This document shows, piece after piece, positions 22,256 through 32,049 of a DNA stretch of 64,000 nucleotides. Source of the stretch: Ariolimax columbianus (Eukaryota > Mollusca > Gastropoda > Stylommatophora > Arionidae); NCBI GenBank assembly GCA_036924085.1, contig JAVGWX010000002.1, positions 158,245,674 through 158,309,673 of the forward strand. Direction: 5' to 3'. The notes below the pieces were generated by a model. It was not told the DNA's origin and did not search any database. It saw only the letters and a program-made list of their open reading frames with translations. Each line of letters opens with the position of its first letter. Position 1 is the stretch's first letter. The translations under genes and the position numbers were made by a program.

Positions 22256-22985
22256 AACAACAAAGATCTACGATCCACTCACCCTTTTGTCCTCTCACAA
22301 CCTAAAATGATCTCTGACCCACACACTCTTTTGTCCTCCCTAACCACCTAAAAGGATATCTGACGCACTCACCCTTTTGTCCCTCTCTCACCATCTAAAA
22401 AGATCTCTGGCCCACTCACTCTTTTGTCTTTACTCTCACCACCTAAAATGATCTTTAACCCATTCACTCTTTTGTCATATTACCACATAACAAGATCTCT
22501 GTGCTACTCATTCTTCTGTTCTCTCTTTCCCCACCTAAAAAGATCTCTGTCCTACTCACTTTTCTGTTCTCTCTTTCCTCACCTAAAAAGATCTCTGACC
22601 CACTCACGCTTTTGTCCTCAATGTAACCACATAAAAAGATATCTCAACTACTCACCCTTTTGACCTTTCACCACCTAAAAAGAACTCTGACCCACTCACT
22701 CTTTTGTCTTTTCTCTCACCACCTGAAAGACCTCTGACCCACTCACCCTTTTGTCCTCTCTCTCACCTCCTACAAGATCTCTGACTCACTCACCCTTTTG
22801 TCCTCTCTCTCACCACCTAAAAGATCTCTGACCCACTCACCCTTTTATCCTCTCTCTCTCACCACCTAAAAGATCTCTGACCCACTCACCCTTCTGTCCT
22901 CTCTCTCACCACCTAAAAAGATCTCTGATCCACTCACCCTTTTGCCCTCTCTCTCACCACCTACGAGATTTCTGACCAAATCACC
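22256..22985. repeat. About 45-60-bp minisatellite, about 14 copies
   Basis: Diverged units with AAAAGATCTCTGACCCACTC, ACCCTTTTGTCCTC and a variable (TC)n followed by ACCACCT. Unit length varies through the CT run. Copies become more uniform toward the right end. Confidence 0.9.
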
Positions 22986-22989
22986 CTTC

Positions 22990-23235
22990 TGTCCTTACTG
23001 CCACCTCCTCACAAGATATCCTTACAATAAAACTATAGTTGTAATCATAATTCATCTGCGTCCAATGTGAAAGCAGGTTGACATGCCAATGTAAAGCTAC
23101 CATGTTTGACCAGGTGCTGCTAACACGTTCCACAACATGTCTCCGCCATTTCCGAGAAAACATGGGAGCTTGTCTTAACATTAATCTGTGTTTATAGAAC
23201 CAGATTCTACGTTTAAACACTTGGTTTGCCTGTGT
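22990..23235. mobile_element. Dispersed repeat family Y, copy 2
   Basis: Homologous to 21080-21330 (see that entry). Here too the repeat is directly followed by a tandem array, in this case the 19-bp GGTGGCCTGG array. Confidence 0.6.
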
Positions 23236-23248
23236 CTGTCTTAGCTCA

Positions 23249-23452
23249 ATCAGGTGGCCTGGCTGCTCTCGGGTGGCCTTGTTGCTCTCAGGTGTTCTGG
23301 CTGCTCTCGGGTGGCCTGGCTGCTCTCGGGTGGCCTGGCTGCTCTCGGGTGGCCTGGTTGCTCTAGGGTGACCTGGCTGCTCTCGGGTCGCCTGGTTGCT
23401 CTCGGGTGGCCTGGCTGCTCTCGGGTGGCCTGGCTGCTCTCGGGTGACCTTG
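23249..23452. repeat. 19-bp minisatellite, about 11 copies
   Basis: Unit GGTGGCCTGGCTGCTCTCG, with TTGTTGCTCTCAG and GGTGACCTGG variants at the left and right. All frames open on both strands, giving Gly/Leu/Arg/Pro-rich shadows. The unit resembles the last words of repeat family Y, suggesting the array grew from its end. Confidence 0.94.
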
Positions 23453-24175
23453 TCGAAGCCAAGACCTGATGATGTGGAAATGGTGGATAAAATGCATTAC
23501 AATTGTGGTAGACGAATTAAAATGATATTGGACAACTTGACAGAGCTACACCGTACTTGTTATTCCGGTCAAGCGAATGTTTCCATCCCTCTAACATCTT
23601 GACACTTTTAATGAATAAACAAATTGTTTTTGTTGAAAGTCCAGAATGAGTTGAAAGTCCACAATGATAAGTCAACTCTTGTATGTGCCCTGAAAAGGAC
23701 GTTAGCTAGCGGGTTGCAGTAGCTTTTCTCACATTCTGAGCGTGCTGATGAAGGTGGACCGGGGTTGTCCAGGAGGTTGGGCTATGTTTGACTTCATCTG
23801 CTAGTCGCTCATTACTATGGGGATCACGTCGATTTCCTACCTCGGTATATGGATTGTCATGAAACGTTATGTTGTTAGGCAGAACTGCGTGGAAGTGAGG
23901 TGAGGCCAGACCATGAGTAACATTGTGTGTACTGCCTGACAAGACCTTAGTCTTCTCTCCCCTTAATCAATCAATCAATCAATCAATAAACATATATACG
24001 ACTGTGGAGCAAGGGCCTCAACCAAGTCTGTCCGTTCTGCGGCCTTATCACCAACATAGGCCAGGATAGTCTTGTTTCTCTCAAGGTTGGACTCCCAAAT
24101 ATCTTCTCTTTGTCTGTTTGGATCAGTCCTGACTACTCTAATACCTTTTGGGTTCCAAAGAATGACAATGTCATT
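23453..24175. other. No recognisable feature
   Basis: Short frames only. A (CAAT)n run occurs near 23965-23985. The minus-strand frame at 23706-23942 has no recognised motif. Confidence 0.4.
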
Positions 24176-24180
24176 GTACT

Positions 24181-24345
24181 TCCACGACCACAGCCACGAA
24201 TACGACTACGGCGACAACCACGACCACAACCACGACCACAACCACGACCACGGCCACGAACACAACCACGGTCACAACCACGACCACAACCACGACCACG
24301 ACAACGGCCACGGTCACAGCCACGCCCACTGTTCTCATTGTAATC
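24181..24345. repeat. Small CCACGACCACAA array
   Basis: About 165 bp of 6-bp words (CCACGA, CCACAA, CCACGG) in dimers. Same word family as the 2.8-kb array at 25018-27802 and the 8-bp-core array at 14968-16585. Confidence 0.92.
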
Positions 24346-24349
24346 AATT

Positions 24350-24997
24350 CGGTGACCTTTGAATGTGAGCCTCTAGTATTGGAGAGGTTGCCATAACTGG
24401 AGAATTCTAATGTTGTGAAAGTAGAAACACATTGCCAATGTATTCTATAGAAACAGCATTCACACCGCTTCCATCAACATTCCAGTGTGGCAGAAGTTTA
24501 TCATTTCATGACCAAATGAATTCTGTTTCAAGTCTATTATTCTGCTACCATAAAGACTGCAGTAGCAACACATTCATAGAAACGAATATATATATTATGC
24601 ATATTCTAAAAATTGCCTGCGCAGCGAAACTACAGAAACGTGCATAGTTCCGACTAAATTGTTTTCGATACTAGGACACATATAATGACGTCAGTTTCTA
24701 CACTGTTAGTGGTAATGTATCAGGGGATCTCGCCGACAAGCTTCTGTTAGCAGTTTGTAGATCAGTTGAGATAACCATGGAAGACCAGACGAGAAGCCTA
24801 GTCAATGTTCACGTTTAAATAGGATATGAGGACGGTAATAATCAGGTCGCTTCATTGATTGATGTGAGTTTCTGCATCAGTTAGAGCTTTCAAAATCCAT
24901 CACAAGACTTGACCACACTGAGATCCGGGCCAGGCCTGAATATGACATTTAAAAAATAATAACAATATTACAAATATTTCCACCCTGGCACCAGTCG
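24350..24997. other. No recognisable feature
   Basis: AT-rich sequence between two related arrays. No coding or RNA signature seen. Confidence 0.45.
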
Positions 24998-25009
24998 GTG
25001 CTTGCGTCG

Positions 25010-27802
25010 ATCGACCACGGCCACAGTCACGACCAGGACCACGACCAGGACCACAGCCACGACCAGGACCACAGCCACGGCCATGATCACAGCCACGACC
25101 ATGACCACAGCCACGACCATGACCACAGCCACGACCACAGCCACGACCACAGCCACGACCATGACCACAGCCACGACCACAGCCACGACCAGGACCACAG
25201 TCACGACCAGGACCACGACCAGGACCACAGCCACGACCAGGACCACAGCCACGACCACAGCCACGACCACAGCCACGACCAGGACCACAACCACGACCAG
25301 GACCACGACCAGGACCACAGCCACGACCAGGACCACAGCCACGACCAGGACCACTGCCACGACCAGGACCACAGCCAAGACCAGGACCACAGCCACGACC
25401 AGGACCACAGCCACGAACAGGACCACAGCCACGAACAGGACAACGACCAGGACCACAGCCACGACCAGGACCACAGCCACGACCAGGACCACAGCGACGA
25501 CCAGGACCACGACCAGGACCACAGCCACGACCAGGACAACGACCAGGACCACAGCAACGACCAGAATCACGACCAGGCCCACAGCAACGACCAGGACCAC
25601 AGCCACGACCAGGACCACAGCCACGACCAGGACCAGAGCAACGACCAGGACCACGACCAGGACCACAGCAACGGCCATGACCACAGCCATGACCATGACC
25701 ACAGCCACGACCACAGCAAGGACCTTGACCACAGCCACGACCAGGACCACGATCATGACCACAGCCACGACCAGGACCACGATTTTGACCACAGCCATGG
25801 CCACGACCACAGCCACGACCAGGACCACAGCCATGGCCAAGACCACAGCCACGGCCTTGACCACAGCCACGACCATAGCCACAGCCATGACCACAGCCAC
25901 GGCAAAGACCACATACACGATCAGGACAACGACCATGACCACAGCCACGACCAGGACCACAGCCACGGCCATGACCACAGCCACGACCATAGCCACGGCC
26001 TTGACCACAGCCACGACCACAGCCCCGACCAGGACCACAGCCGCGGCCATGACCACAGCCACGGCCATGACCACAGCCACGACCACAGCCACGGCCACAG
26101 CCACGGCCATAACCACAGCCACGACCACAGCCAAGGCCACGGCCATGACCACAGCCACGACCACAGACACGACCACAGCCACGACGACAGCAACGGCCAT
26201 GACCACAGCCACGGCCATGACAACAGCCACGACCACAGCCACGGACATGACCACAGCCACGACCAGGACCACAGCCACGACCAGGACCACAGCCACGACC
26301 ACAGCCACGACCACAACCACAGCCACGACCATAGCCACGGCCATGACCGCAACCACGACCACAGCTACGGCCATGACCACAGACACGACCACAGACACGA
26401 CCACAGCCACGACGACAGCAACGGCCATGACCACAGCCACGGCCATGACAACAGCCACGACCACAGCCACGGACATGACCACAGCCACGACCAGGACCAC
26501 AGCCACGACCAGGACCACAGCCACGACCACAGCCACGACCACAACCACAGCCACGACCATAGCCACGGCCATGACCGCAACCACGACCACAGCTACGGCC
26601 ATGACCACAGACACGACCACAGCCACGAGCACGACCACAACCACGACCACAGCCACGACCACGACCACAGCCACTACCACAGCCAAGACCACAGCCACGA
26701 CCACAGCCACGACCACGACCACAGCCATGACCACGACCACAGCCACGACCACAGCCACGACCACAGCCACGACCACATCCCCAGCCACGACCACAGCCAC
26801 GACCACAACCACAGCCACAACCACAGCCACGACAACGACCACATCCACGACCACAGCCACGACAACAGCCACGACCACAGCCACGACCACAACCACGACC
26901 AACACCACAACCACGACCCCAGCCACGATCACAGCCACGACCACAGCCACGACCACAGCCACGACTACAGCCACGACCACAGCCACAGCCACGACCACGA
27001 CCACAGCCACGACCACAGCCACGACCACAACCACGACCACAGCCACGACCACAGCCACAGCCACGACCACAGCCACGACCACAGCCACGACCACAGCCAC
27101 GACCACATCCACGACCACAGCTACGACCACAACCACGATCACAGCCACGACCACAGCCACGACCACATCCACGACCACAACCAAGACCACGACCACAGCC
27201 ACGACCACAGCCACGACCACAGCCGCGACCACAGCCCCAGCCACGACCACAGCCACGACCACGACCACGACCACATCCACGACCACAGCCACGACCACGA
27301 CCACAGCCACGACCATAGCCACGACCACAGCCACGACCACAGCCACGACCATGACCACAGCCACGACCACGACCACAGCCACGACCACAGCCACGACCAC
27401 AGCCACGACCACAGCCACGACCACGACCACAGCCACGACCACAGCCACGACCACAGCCACGACCACAGCCACGACCATGACCACGACCACGACCACAGCC
27501 ACGACCACAACCACGACCACAGCCATGACCACAGCCACGACTACGACCACAGCCGCGACCACAGCCACGACCACAGCCACGACCATAGCCACGACCACAG
27601 CCACGACCACAGCCACGACCACAACCACGACCACAGCCACGACCATAGCCACGACCACGACCACGACCACAGCCACGACCACAGCCACGACCACGACCAC
27701 AGCCACGACCACGACCACAGCCACGACCACGACCACGACCACAGCCACGACCACAGCCACAGCCACGAGCACGACCACAGCCACGACCACGACCACAACC
27801 AC
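25010..27802. repeat. 12-bp array (AGCCACGACCAC family), about 2.8 kb
   Basis: Built from 6-bp words CCACGA and CCACAG in 12-bp dimers. Left third (to ~25680) is rich in the AGGACCACG variant, the middle (25680-26620) in CGGCCATGACC, and the right third (26640-27802) is the purest. A 228-bp block is repeated in tandem at 26165-26392 and 26393-26620. Because 12 is a multiple of three and no word holds a stop, four frames stay open for 960-1,080 codons at once. They predict His-Asp, Thr-Ala, Cys-Gly-Arg and Val-Ala repeats. I treat none as a gene. Confidence 0.96.
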
Positions 27803-27869
27803 GTGCTGCAGCAAACAAAGGCACTCCAATCTGCAATTCTCATTGAGCTTCCAATGTCCAGGGATGAAG

Positions 27870-28392
27870 CCTTGGCGCTTTGTGGTTTCATGGTAAGTGT
27901 GCCAACCGAGGTCCCTGGCGCTTTGTGGTTTCATGGTAAGTGTGCCAACCGAGGTCCCTGGCGCTTTGTGGTTTCATGGAAAGTGTGCCAACCGAGGTCC
28001 CTGGCGCTTTGTGGTTTCATGGTAAGTGTGCCAACCGAGGTCCCTGGCGCTTTGTGGTTTCATGGTAAGTGTGCCAACCGAGGTCTCTGGCGCTTTGTGG
28101 TTTCATGGAAAGTGTGCCAACCGAAGTCCCTGGCGCTTTGTGGTTTCATGGTAAGTGTGCCAACCGAGGTCCCTGGCGCTTTGTGGTTTCATGGTAAGTG
28201 TGCCAACCGAGGTCCTTGGCGCCTTGTGGTTTCAGGATAAGTGTGCCAATCGAGGTCCTTGGTGCCTTATAGTTTTATGGTGTGTGCCAACCGAAGTCCT
28301 TTGCGCCTTGTGGTTTCATGGTAAGTGTGCCAACCGAGATCCTTGGCGCCTTGTGGTTTCATGGTAAGTGTGCCAACCGAGGTCCTTGGGCA
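27870..28392. repeat. 43-bp minisatellite, about 12 copies
   Basis: Unit contains GCGCTTTGTGGTTTCATGGT, AAGTGTGCCAACCGAGGTCC. Period 43 shifts the frame each unit, yet all plus frames are open, giving a 43-residue repeat over three units. Each typical unit carries ATGGTAAGTG, a strong match to a 5' splice-donor consensus. It starts about 65 bp after the 12-bp array. Right-hand copies are more diverged. Confidence 0.95.
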
Positions 28393-28765
28393 CTCATAGA
28401 GGGGAGCCGAGTACTCCGCTGCTTTGGCACAAGAGTTGCGAGGATTAAAGGCACCACTCAGCATGTGCGCGATGTATGTTGTTAACAGGGCGAGGCCCAA
28501 TCTCTCCCGCGCGACGTGTTAGTCCATTATTGGCCCATGTGTAATTTCCTAGCCACACCAAAACCGGTACTTTGAGCAAACAGGACGCAGTGCACCAATC
28601 TCATGAAGTTGAGCCGTGTGTACCGTACAGTGGAAGTACGACACAGGAAAGCTGACCATGACCATGCCTGGATAATCAGAGGGAAAAATAAAACACTCAT
28701 CAAAATGAACAAATGGAAAACCACAACACAACATAACATCACACTTGATATGAATGTTCCAGATT
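28393..28765. other. No recognisable feature
   Basis: Short overlapping frames on both strands. The last 29 bases (28737-28765) are similar to 29974-30002 on the other side of the 28S-derived element. Confidence 0.45.
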
Positions 28766-28779
28766 GAACTGATGATGGC

Positions 28780-29145
28780 CGCAGACGTTTGGTTCACGTA
28801 CTAGGCTGATAAGCCAACGGCGCGAGGCTACAAGGTGAGGGATTACGGCCGAACGCCTCTAAGCTAAAATCCCGCCCAAAAGCTCAGCACGATTGCAAAG
28901 GGAGGCTTCGACATGGTGGGGACCTGGGGCTCCCGCTCCAGCCCCGCCCGGTCGAGCAGCAGAATGAGGTCTCTGCCGTCGGCCGATCAAAGCGGGCGGG
29001 AATCTGCTCGATTTTCACCCCATACGACGATGAGGTATGAAACCATTTGTAGAAGACTTAGTTCTCGGTCGGGGTGCCCTAAGCAGTAGATCAGCTACCT
29101 CACTGCGAACTGCTGAGACTCAACCCTTGACCATGAGATATGTCC
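28780..29145 (+). pseudogene. 28S rRNA 3' end fragment, first copy
   Basis: Collinear with the last ~370 nt of animal 28S rRNA: TTTGGTTCACGTACTAGGCT (the stretch after the sarcin-ricin region), ACGGCCGAACGCCTCTAAGC, AATCCCGCCC, CCGGTCGAGCAGCAGAAT, AAACCATTTGTAGAAGACTT, GGTCGGGGTGCCCTAAGCAG and ACCCTTGACC...ATGTCC at the mature 3' terminus. Many substitutions at normally invariant sites show it is not functional. Confidence 0.88.
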
Positions 29146-29190
29146 GCACACCAAGCGAACAACATCTCCGTGCAATGACTAGGCTTGTCC

Positions 29191-29397
29191 CCTGGTCAAA
29201 TGCACTATTTCGAGAGGAATCACAGGTCGCTGACATTTGGTCCACGTGCTTGGCTGATAAACTACCATCTGAGGGACTACGGCCGAACGCCTCTAAGCCA
29301 GAATCCCGCCCTAAATCTCAGCATCGCTGTGATGGGAGGCTACGACATGGCTAGGGATTGCGTCTCAGCCCGGCCCGGTCGAGCCGCAGAAATTCAC
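29191..29397 (+). pseudogene. 28S rRNA 3' region fragment, second copy
   Basis: Starts slightly further upstream in 28S than the first copy, including CGAGAGGAATCACAGGTC (part of the sarcin-ricin/domain VI area, with the loop itself altered). It then repeats CATTTGGTCCACGTGCTTGG, GGGACTACGGCCGAACGCCT and AGAATCCCGCCC, and breaks off after CCCGGTCGAGCCGCAGAA. Separated from the first copy by about 45 bp. The two copies differ from each other, so the dimer is not recent. Confidence 0.85.
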
Positions 29398-29954
29398 TTG
29401 GTAAAATGCACTCCTGCCTCGCTCTTTGCCTCTGTCTGTTACCAGTCATCCCAATGGACGCAGAAGAGATGCAGTCCAGCGGAAATTGCACCTCCTGCCC
29501 TATTGTGACAACCTCCCGGGTGGCGGGGAATGCTAGACATACCATCACTGCAGATGAGCCGAGAAAATAAAGGGAGCAAGGAGATACCTCACTCACATGC
29601 ATATGCTACGTTTCTGGCAGGACGTGACGATCCTGGGACAAAGTCACACTGGACTGCCTCTCTTCCGGGATAGTACAAACTAGTACATAGTCCATCATAT
29701 CATTGCCAAACCCTATAGACACGAGTAGGGAAAGCTCGATAGTCCTGCAAGACAACTTCCTAAGAGAGACAACTCTGACCAAAAGCAACTGCTGCCTTGC
29801 AGTTAAGCTGGGGACAGCCAAAGGCTAAGGAGGGCAACCCTACAGAAACGCCTGTTGAAATCGGATGCACTGAGCCACAGGCTTAACAAAATAAAACAGT
29901 GCAACGTAAATATCGCTGTAAATAGCGTACGACGAAGAAGAAGAACTGATGATG

Positions 29955-30300
29955 CGTGCAGGTGGGGCTTGAACATCACGCTTGATATGAGTGTGCCATA
30001 TTAAGATAACTTGTTGACTCCACCTAATATTTGTGTTATGTGTTCGTTACATTACTCTCTAGGCAACCAGATATGTGCTGTTTTCTCACGCCAGCCATGT
30101 TATGTTATCTTTCAGAGCGAGATTAGGACACATTGCAAGAAGTTGTAGCAGCAGAGGTGAGTGTCTCTGGTTGATGTCGTCTCACGTTAGTCGCCCATAA
30201 TGCGGTTGTTGTGGTTATCATGTTGCTGCAAGCTAGGTGAGAAGATTGTGTGTTTTCACTGGAACCATTTGTTTTATATTAGCTGTTTAGAGCTCGTTTG
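29955..30300. other. Right flank of the 28S-derived element
   Basis: Contains 29974-30002, matching the left flank at 28737-28765 in 25 of 29 bases. Otherwise no recognisable feature. Confidence 0.5.
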
Positions 30301-30302
30301 AA

Positions 30303-30955
30303 GGCCGCTTACCTGTGTTAGTTGTGAACATGTTGAGAGTGAAAGCCGCTTACCTGTGTTAGTTGTGAACATGTTGAGAGTGAAAGCCGCTTACCTGTGT
30401 TAGTTGTGAACATGTTGAGAGTGAAAGCCGCTTACCTGTGTTAGTTGTGAACATGTTGAGAGTGAAAGCCGCTTACCTGTGTTAGTTGTGAACATGTTGA
30501 GAGTGAAAGCCGCTTACCTGTGTTAGTTGTGAACATGTTGAGATGAAAGCCGCTTACCTGTGTTAGTTGTGAACATGTTGAGAGTGAAGGCCGCTTACCT
30601 GTGTTAGTTGTGAACATGGTGAGAGTGAAAGCCACTTACCTGTGTTAGTTCTGAACATGTTGAGAGTGAAGGCCGCTTACCTGTGTTAGTTGTGAACATG
30701 TTGAGAGTGAAAGCCGCTTACCTGTGTTAGATGTGAGCATGTTGAGAGTGAAGGCCGCTTACCTGTGTTAGATGTGAATATGTTGAGAGTGAAGGCCGCT
30801 TACCTGTGTTAGATGTGACCACGTTGGGAGTGAAGGCCGCTTACGTGTTAGATGTGATCACGTTGATAGTGAAGACCGCTTACCTGTATTAGATGTGATC
30901 ACGTGGGGGGTGAAGGCCGCTTACCTGTGTTAGATCTGATCACGTTGGGAGTGAA
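30303..30955. repeat. 41-bp minisatellite, about 16 copies
   Basis: Unit contains GCCGCTTACCTGTGTTAGTT and GTGAACATGTTGAGAGTGAA. The first eight copies are nearly identical. From about 30720 rightward units diverge steadily (TTAGATGTGATCACGTTGGG). On the minus strand each unit reads ACACAGGTAAGCGG, a strong 5' splice-donor match. Confidence 0.96.
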
Positions 30956-31039
30956 GGCTCCACATACATGCGATAAAATATACACCATAACAAGTCAGCA
31001 ACATCTATTGTTACAACACTAAGTCTCATTAACTCAGCC

Positions 31040-31190
31040 AGCCCAGTGTCCCAGCAAGCTAGTTCTTTTTCTGCAATGCCTCCACCTTGGAAGTAAGGTC
31101 TTTGTCCCAGCATGCTAGTTCTTGTTCTGCAATGCCTCCACCTTGGAAGTAAGTTTTTTGTCCCAGCATGCTAGTTCTTGTTCTGCCACT
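31040..31190. repeat. About 62-bp tandem repeat, 2.5 copies
   Basis: Copies contain GTCCCAGCATGCTAGTTCTT, GTTCTGCAATGCCTCCACC and TTGGAAGTAAG. Confidence 0.88.
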
Positions 31191-31324
31191 CGTGGTAACC
31201 TCTGTTTGTTGAGGCCTATAGTCTAAGTGAGCTATACTTCTGTATAGATCAGTACCTAGATAACTGTATCAATATCTCTAATCATGTTTACACAACAAAC
31301 AACAACAAAATAAAGAAACATGCA

Positions 31325-31745
31325 ATGCATACAATGTCGAAACCCAAAACCAAATTAAAATGTCAAAATATTTGCACGCATACTCATACTATCAATATTT
31401 CAGTCAGTAAGTATCACACTTTGATACTGTCAGGATATGTGAACATGTTTAAACAAACCAAACAACCCATTAATAAAATACTAGTCCTACCATTGTCAAA
31501 AGCCAAACAACCAAATACAAATGTCAATATATTGGCACACATAAACATGACCATGCTATCAACCTTTCAGTCCTTAAGTATCATTCCTTGATACTTATGT
31601 CAGGATACGTAATCATGTTTAAACAACTAAATAATAAACAGTTAAATAAAATGCAAGTCACACTATTGTCGAAACCCAAACCAAACACAAATTTTCAAAG
31701 TATTAGCACGCATACATGCCCGTGTGCTATCCACATTTCACTTCT
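31325..31745. repeat. About 170-bp tandem repeat, 2.5 copies
   Basis: Three successive diverged copies start near 31330, 31495 and 31666 with TTGTCRAAACCCAAA. Each contains CACRCATACATG, CTATCAAYCTTTCAGT, AAGTATCA..TTGATACT (an internal inverted repeat) and GTCAGGATAYGTRAACATG. The length is satellite-like. AT-rich, non-coding. Confidence 0.8.
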
Positions 31746-32049
31746 GCTAGTGCCTCGCTTATCAGAACCTGTCAATGCCCATTTCAGAAGCTACTAAACT
31801 ATGACTAAGTTCTAACTTATTCAGATACAAACTACTGCTAACTATGTCCAAAAACTGAATCGTCCAGCTGTTGAATTACGTAATGCTGTATCCCTAACTC
31901 GTCCAGGTGCAGTCTTTGTTAATTATTCAAATCTCCGTTTCCCAAGGATAATGGTAGATTAAACAAATGTATGGAAATGTGTACATTAATTGGAGATTCT
32001 CATATAGCCCTGCATCTGTCATTACCATGTGTGTACGTGTTACACGACT
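31746..32049. other. No recognisable feature
   Basis: Single-copy-looking AT-rich sequence. Confidence 0.45.

Larger units (their letters stand above)
28778..29942 (+). mobile_element. 28S rRNA-derived retroelement with LINE-type GAA tail
   Basis: An insertion of 1,165 bp bounded by the 12-bp repeat GAACTGATGATG (28766-28777 and 29943-29954; the first G is ambiguous with the tail). It begins directly in 28S rRNA sequence, runs to the 28S 3' terminus, has a second partial 28S piece, then about 540 bp of unrecognised body. It ends AGCGTACGACGAAGAAGAAG, which matches the I/Nimb-like LINE tail (GCGTACGATGAAGAAG). No open frame of interest. It could be a 28S-derived SINE family member or a one-off chimera from template switching during target-primed reverse transcription. 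Confidence 0.75.

Noticed and set aside
24998..28240. A 1,080-codon His/Asp-rich open frame (and three other ~1,000-codon frames) as a metal-binding or structural protein gene
   Set aside because: Four frames on two strands are open at once because the 12-bp unit has no stop word and keeps phase. There is no start context, splice or non-repeat domain, and the frame runs on into an unrelated 43-bp array.
28780..29397. A genuine rDNA unit
   Set aside because: Only 3' 28S fragments are present, twice, with many substitutions, inside an element with flanking duplications and a LINE-type tail. No 18S, 5.8S or spacer sequence was recognised.
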